Below, piece by piece: positions 60,338 to 64,000 of a stretch of DNA of 64,000 nucleotides. Below the pieces are notes generated by a model, which was not told the DNA's origin, did not search any database, and saw only the letters and a program-made list of their open reading frames with translations. A program made the position numbers and the translations under genes. Every line of letters starts with the position of its first letter. Within the stretch, counting starts at the first letter, position 1. The stretch is taken from positions 18,441 through 82,440 of the forward strand of contig JAIBDD010000014.1 in the NCBI GenBank assembly GCA_024679565.1, in the 5' to 3' direction. The DNA comes from Bacteroidota bacterium (GTDB taxonomy: Bacteria > Bacteroidota > Bacteroidia > NS11-12g > UBA9320).

Positions 60338-61384
60338 ATGTCCCTCGCAAACTCTGAAGGTTATAGTAAACTCACCCAATATAAATTTCACCATTTTGCA
60401 TTTTGGTTGGCGTATTTCGCCTTTTGGTACTTCTTCTATAATGAGGAGGTTAGCCGTGGTTCAGCCTTCGTAAATGCTTTTGTAACCGTATCGGTTCAAG
60501 GAATTGTTGTCTATTTCAACATGTACTTTCTGTTTAACAAGCTGTTTAAACAGAAGATGTATTTTTCCTATGTCATCAGTTTAGTGTTGTCTGTCTTTTT
60601 GGCGGTTCTTATCTGGGCAATGGCATTAAACTCTGCCAGCATCATGACAAACCATGTGCCTCTAGATATTTGGAGGTGGCAGTTCTTTGCAGGTGGATTT
60701 GCGAGTATCACTTTTACCTTAGGTATCACCATGTCTTTAAAAATGGTAAGACAATGGTATGAGCGAGAAAGAGTAACCGAAAATCTTGAGCGCATAAACA
60801 TGGAGACTGAGCTCAAGTACTTAAAGACACAGATTAATCCGCACTTTCTGTTTAATAGTTTAAACAGTTTGTATGCCCTTACGCTCAAAAAATCGGACAA
60901 AGCTCCAGAGCTGGTTTTAAAGCTGTCAGAAATACTGAGGTATGTGTTGTACGACGGAAGTGAGAAGTGGGTCGCATTGGAGAAAGAAATTAACTATCTC
61001 AAAAGTTACTTAGATCTTGAAAAGATTAGAAATGGTGATCGGTTAGATTTTGAATTTAACGTTAATGGCAACCCGGCAACTAAGCAAATTGCTCCCATGT
61101 TGTTTTTAACTTTCCTTGAGAATAGTTTTAAACACGGGATTAGTCAAAAAATGGAAGGAGGCTTTGTTTCCATCGACATGGATATTGAACCTGATAATTT
61201 GGTGTTTAAAATTCAAAATTCGAAACCTAAAGAAAAAGAGAAGCGTTTGAACGGAAAGGCAGGCGGCATAGGTATTGAAAATATAAAAAAAAGATTAGCA
61301 TTGTTGTACCCCGATAAACATACCTTGAAAATAGAAGATGATGGGGAGAAGTATAGCGTAAACCTTAACCTAAAATTTAATTAA
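60338..61384 (+). CDS. LytS/YehU-type sensor histidine kinase
   Basis: This 348-residue kinase has four membrane helices (about 19-35, 45-66, 75-98 and 113-135), a short coiled coil, and the His_kinase domain with phospho-acceptor H169 in LKTQINPHFLFNSLNSL. The ATPase part has N-box FLENSFKHGIS and G-box GGIGIENIKKRL. There is no periplasmic sensor domain, so the signal is likely sensed in the membrane. It pairs with the LytTR regulator 11 bases downstream. Confidence 0.92.
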   Translation: MSLANSEGYSKLTQYKFHHFAFWLAYFAFWYFFYNEEVSRGSAFVNAFVTVSVQGIVVYFNMYFLFNKLFKQKMYFSYVISLVLSVFLAVLIWAMALNSASIMTNHVPLDIWRWQFFAGGFASITFTLGITMSLKMVRQWYERERVTENLERINMETELKYLKTQINPHFLFNSLNSLYALTLKKSDKAPELVLKLSEILRYVLYDGSEKWVALEKEINYLKSYLDLEKIRNGDRLDFEFNVNGNPATKQIAPMLFLTFLENSFKHGISQKMEGGFVSIDMDIEPDNLVFKIQNSKPKEKEKRLNGKAGGIGIENIKKRLALLYPDKHTLKIEDDGEKYSVNLNLKFN

Positions 61385-61395
61385 AGAACCAAAGA

Positions 61396-62106
61396 ATGAA
61401 ATGTTTAATTGTTGACGACGAACCATTGGCAATAGATGTAATCAAAAGCCATTTATCGAATTACCCAGAAATGGAGTTGGTAGGTACTTGCTCCAACGCA
61501 ATTCAAGCAGCCGAGATGATCAAGTCGAAACAAGTTGACTTGTTGTTCCTTGATATTCAAATGCCGGAAGTAACAGGAATTGAATTTATGCGATCCTTAC
61601 AAAATCCACCTTTGGTTATTTTTACAACTGCGTATGCGGAGTATGCCGTTGAAGGATTTGAGCTAGATGCTATTGATTATTTGTTAAAGCCTATTTCAAG
61701 TGATCGTTTCGATAAAGCCATTCAAAAATCTAAGGAGTACTTTAGATTAAAAAGTGGAAATGAGATTGACAATACCGAATTAGAGGATGAATACATTTTC
61801 GTAAAAGCGAATCAAAAGCTAATTAAAATTAGTTATGATGAAATAAAGTATGTTGAGGCGTTCGCCGACTACGTAAAGATCTTTATACCTGAAAAGCGAA
61901 TCGTAACCCTACAAACGATGAAAAAGATGGAACAAAAGCTTCCAGCAGAGAAATTCTGCCGAATTCATCGGTCCTTTATTGTGGGTCTAAAACACATAGA
62001 ATCCTATAATACCAGCGAAGTAGGCGTGGACGGGAAACGACTACCGATTGGTAAAAACTTCAAAGAAAAGTTTATGGGCTTAATGAAGTCAAATAACATC
62101 CTATAA
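61396..62106 (+). CDS. LytTR-type response regulator
   Basis: This is a 236-residue regulator. The receiver domain has acidic pair VDDEP, phospho-acceptor D53 (LLFLDIQMPEVTG), T87 region FTTAYAEYAV and lysine YLLKPIS. The DNA-binding LytTR domain (about 130-232) includes EDEYIFVKANQKLIKI, YVEAFADYVKIF and FCRIHRSFIVGL. It is co-transcribed with the LytS-type kinase, and its stop overlaps the mazG start by one base (TAATG). Confidence 0.94.
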   Translation: MKCLIVDDEPLAIDVIKSHLSNYPEMELVGTCSNAIQAAEMIKSKQVDLLFLDIQMPEVTGIEFMRSLQNPPLVIFTTAYAEYAVEGFELDAIDYLLKPISSDRFDKAIQKSKEYFRLKSGNEIDNTELEDEYIFVKANQKLIKISYDEIKYVEAFADYVKIFIPEKRIVTLQTMKKMEQKLPAEKFCRIHRSFIVGLKHIESYNTSEVGVDGKRLPIGKNFKEKFMGLMKSNNIL

Positions 62107-62870
62107 TGGCACATGTAGATCCTCGTCTTAAAGCCTTTGGACGCCTGTTAGACATAATGGACGACCTCAGAGAGAAATGTCCCTGGGACCGTGAGCAAAC
62201 GCTCGAAAGTATAAGACATCTAACAATTGAGGAGACTTACGAGTTGTCTGATGCCATTTTAGAGGACGACAAGCCAGAAATAGCCAAAGAGCTGGGAGAT
62301 TTAATGCTCCATATTGTATTCTACTCAAAAATTGGCAGCGAAACCAATGATTTTGACATCACGACCGTTCTGAATGGCATTTGTGAAAAACTTATTAGAA
62401 GACATCCCCACATCTATGGAGATGTAAACGCAGAAGACGCTGAAACGGTAAAGCGCAATTGGGAACAAATAAAACAAGCAGAAAGCAAGGGCGTAAAGTC
62501 TGTGTTAAGTGGTGTACCTAATTCGATGCCTAGTTTGGTTAAAGCCATGCGTATGCAAGATAAAGCGGCACAGGTTGGCTTTGATTGGCCAAACAAGGAG
62601 TTGGTGTGGGATAAGGTAGAAGAGGAGTTGCAAGAGTATAAAGAAGCTACTGGGAAAGAGAAACCAGGAGAATTCGGTGATCTGCTGTTTTCGCTAGTGA
62701 ATTATGCGCGATGGCAAGACATTAACCCAGACGATGCGTTAGAATTAACCAACAAGAAATTCAAACAACGATTTGAAGCGATTGAATCTCATGCCAAAAA
62801 ACTAGACATTCAATTAGAAAGTATGTCGTTGGAAGAGATGGAAGCTGTTTGGCAAAATGCCAAGGGCTAA
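62106..62870 (+). CDS. mazG: Nucleoside triphosphate pyrophosphohydrolase MazG
   Basis: It hydrolyses (d)NTPs to monophosphates and removes damaged nucleotides. There are two MazG repeats: CPWDREQTLESIRHLTIEETYELSDAI (split here as the family's CPWDREQT and EETYEL motifs) with KELGDLMLHIVFYSKI, and a second copy with EELQEYKEA and EFGDLLFSLVNYAR. The metal-binding EExxE and ExxD residues are present. Length 254 is normal. Its stop overlaps that of the convergent coiled-coil gene. Confidence 0.93.
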   Translation: MAHVDPRLKAFGRLLDIMDDLREKCPWDREQTLESIRHLTIEETYELSDAILEDDKPEIAKELGDLMLHIVFYSKIGSETNDFDITTVLNGICEKLIRRHPHIYGDVNAEDAETVKRNWEQIKQAESKGVKSVLSGVPNSMPSLVKAMRMQDKAAQVGFDWPNKELVWDKVEEELQEYKEATGKEKPGEFGDLLFSLVNYARWQDINPDDALELTNKKFKQRFEAIESHAKKLDIQLESMSLEEMEAVWQNAKG

Positions 62871-63814
62871 TCTAAGTTAAACGCGGTGCGTATAATCATG
62901 TGATCGCCTTCCCAAATTTCAGCAAAGTGAGTTCCAGCTTTAAATGTTTCGTCTTGTTCGTACTTAAACTTGAACTTTTCAGACGATCCGTCATAAACGA
63001 AGTCTTTGGTCATGGAGTATAATTCATCTGAATTTTGCAGTCTGTCGTTATCGGAGCCCAATACTTCTTGACTTGTGCCTAGCAGTCTCAGCTTGAGTTC
63101 TTTTTCTCCTTCTTCCACTAGTGGAGATTCAAGAATGGTAAACGAAATCTCAATGTGTTCAACTTTACTACTTTTTGTAGTCTGCTCTAGTTTTTTCCGC
63201 TTGGTTCTCAATGGAGCCACCTTTAAGTCAGATATTCTAAATGTGGCGTCGCTTATTTTGTCTTCTAAATCTTGATTTTGACGCTCAACGGCTTCTTTTT
63301 CATGCGCCATGTCTTGTGTCTTCTCTTTTTCAGTTTTAACAGCCTTAGCGTATGCTGCTTTCTCTTCAACGGCAATGTCCAGTTTAACACGGTAGTCGTT
63401 TAATTCCTTTTTTAGCGTTTCAATTTGACCTTTCGCTTCAACCAATGCTCTTGGGTTGCCACCAACTTGTGTTAGCAATTGGCGGACACGAACCTTTTTT
63501 TGGCCCAATTGCTCAATGGCATCTGTGCGCTCGATTCTAAGCGTTTCAGATTCTTCGTATAAGGCTTGATATTGAGCACTTAGCTCGTCATACGCTTTCT
63601 GCAACGAATCTTTAGAGAATTCAGTCTCAGCAAGTACTTCCTGCAATCCTTGGTTTATTTCAGCAAGACTTTGACCGTCTCTATAGTTGTCGTTGTACCA
63701 GTTATAAAACAGGTAGGCATTTAACGCCAACGATAGCAAGAATAGAAATAACAGTGGTCGGGATACCCGCGACTTATTTGATGTTTCGTGTGCTTCGTTG
63801 TTTGAATCTGCCAT
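62867..63814 (-). CDS. Membrane-anchored coiled-coil protein
   Basis: This 315-residue protein starts at ATG 63814 (MADSNNEAHE); the open frame up to 63880 is leader. One membrane helix (about 21-39, PLLFLFLLSLALNAYLFYNW) is followed by a long coiled coil (about 55-205) and a C-terminal beta-rich domain (about 220-315) containing EHIEISFTILESPLVEEGEKE, quoted in part, and FAEIWEGDHMIIRTAF. I do not recognise a family with a known role; such proteins occur widely in Bacteroidota. It converges on mazG with stop codons overlapping. Confidence 0.65.
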   Translation of the reverse strand: MADSNNEAHETSNKSRVSRPLLFLFLLSLALNAYLFYNWYNDNYRDGQSLAEINQGLQEVLAETEFSKDSLQKAYDELSAQYQALYEESETLRIERTDAIEQLGQKKVRVRQLLTQVGGNPRALVEAKGQIETLKKELNDYRVKLDIAVEEKAAYAKAVKTEKEKTQDMAHEKEAVERQNQDLEDKISDATFRISDLKVAPLRTKRKKLEQTTKSSKVEHIEISFTILESPLVEEGEKELKLRLLGTSQEVLGSDNDRLQNSDELYSMTKDFVYDGSSEKFKFKYEQDETFKAGTHFAEIWEGDHMIIRTAFNLD

Positions 63815-63927
63815 AACGTTGTTTTTGGAATACAAGTTTACAACAAAATGGTTTTTGATAATGCATTTATTCAAATCCATTGTGAATCAATCGATTTTTT
63901 ATTCTGGAATAATGCCATATTAAAATA

Positions 63928-63970
63928 GCTTATCAGCCTTCTGACTTTCTTCCATTAGGCTTATCAGCCT
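63928..63970. repeat. Short direct repeat at the window end
   Basis: GCTTATCAGCCT occurs at 63928-63939 and 63959-63970; the second copy is part of an AGGCT/AGCCT inverted repeat. It lies in the gap 63815-64000, which runs past the window edge and shows no gene. Confidence 0.4.
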
Positions 63971-64000
63971 ATAACCGATTTTCATTTTTGAGACCAAAAA

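Noticed and set aside
1..64000. tRNA, rRNA, prophage, insertion sequence or defence system
   Set aside because: No cloverleaf, transposase, integrase, phage or defence gene was recognised. Gaps are short and nearly all genes are housekeeping or lineage-typical.

Overview
The window is chromosomal DNA from a member of the Bacteroidota, most likely the order Flavobacteriales. Four things point there. It carries the gliding and type IX secretion (T9SS) genes porP/sprF-gldK-gldL-gldM-gldN and the gldE-gldD pair next to ssb and mutY. It has mevalonate-type isoprenoid genes (class II HMG-CoA reductase with type 2 IPP isomerase). It has DUF4293 and DciA-like proteins. Promoters follow the Bacteroidota -7 pattern TAnnTTTG, with A-rich leaders instead of Shine-Dalgarno sites. 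The DNA is AT-rich and densely coding on both strands. I saw no tRNA, rRNA, prophage, insertion sequence or CRISPR array, and no gene-free stretch longer than 300 bases. Lineage and gene functions are inferred by eye from recognisable motifs; no database search was run.

Layout. 1-7.7 kb: end of a four-helix-bundle gene, an LptF/LptG permease, a large secreted beta-helix protein with a T9SS-type tail, sucC, a YrdC/Sua5 protein, a YceI lipoprotein, nth and an orphan exported protein. 7.6-14 kb, minus strand: an rnr-polyprenyl synthase-lipoate ligase operon, then a two-domain ABC ATPase and a DUF4293 membrane protein. 14-17.8 kb: thiolase, truA and an ABC exporter in one operon. 17.9-21.3 kb: an odd signalling cluster with a caspase-like protein lacking its catalytic residues, a TPR sensor kinase split by a frameshift, and a NarL-type regulator with an in-frame stop just before its first strand. 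21.3-30 kb: trpS, dNK, ribH-TPR-pdhA (minus strand) and recF-dciA-rpe-TonB receptor. 30-36 kb: the T9SS motor and core operon. 36-43 kb: formiminotransferase-cyclodeaminase, the mevalonate pair, and truB-ribF-M23/LysM peptidase. 43-46.4 kb, minus strand: mutY-ssb-gldE-gldD. 46.5-51 kb: HU, a TPR protein, a 29-residue very basic protein, RNase E/G, rlmH, a small AT-hook-like protein and an MFS transporter. 51-59.8 kb: complete nqrABCDEF with apbE and pepT, and a small Cys-rich membrane protein that may be an NqrM counterpart. 60-64 kb: a small membrane protein, a LytS/LytTR pair, mazG and a coiled-coil membrane protein.

How the genes work together. The T9SS genes would export proteins such as the beta-helix protein near the start of the window. 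ApbE would attach FMN to the SGAT threonines seen in NqrB and NqrC. HMG-CoA reductase, IPP isomerase and the polyprenyl synthase belong to one isoprenoid route. Most of the window is conserved housekeeping. The parts worth a second look are the degenerate caspase/two-component cluster, the NqrM-like candidate, the tiny basic protein before RNase E/G, and several palindromes placed at promoters or between genes.
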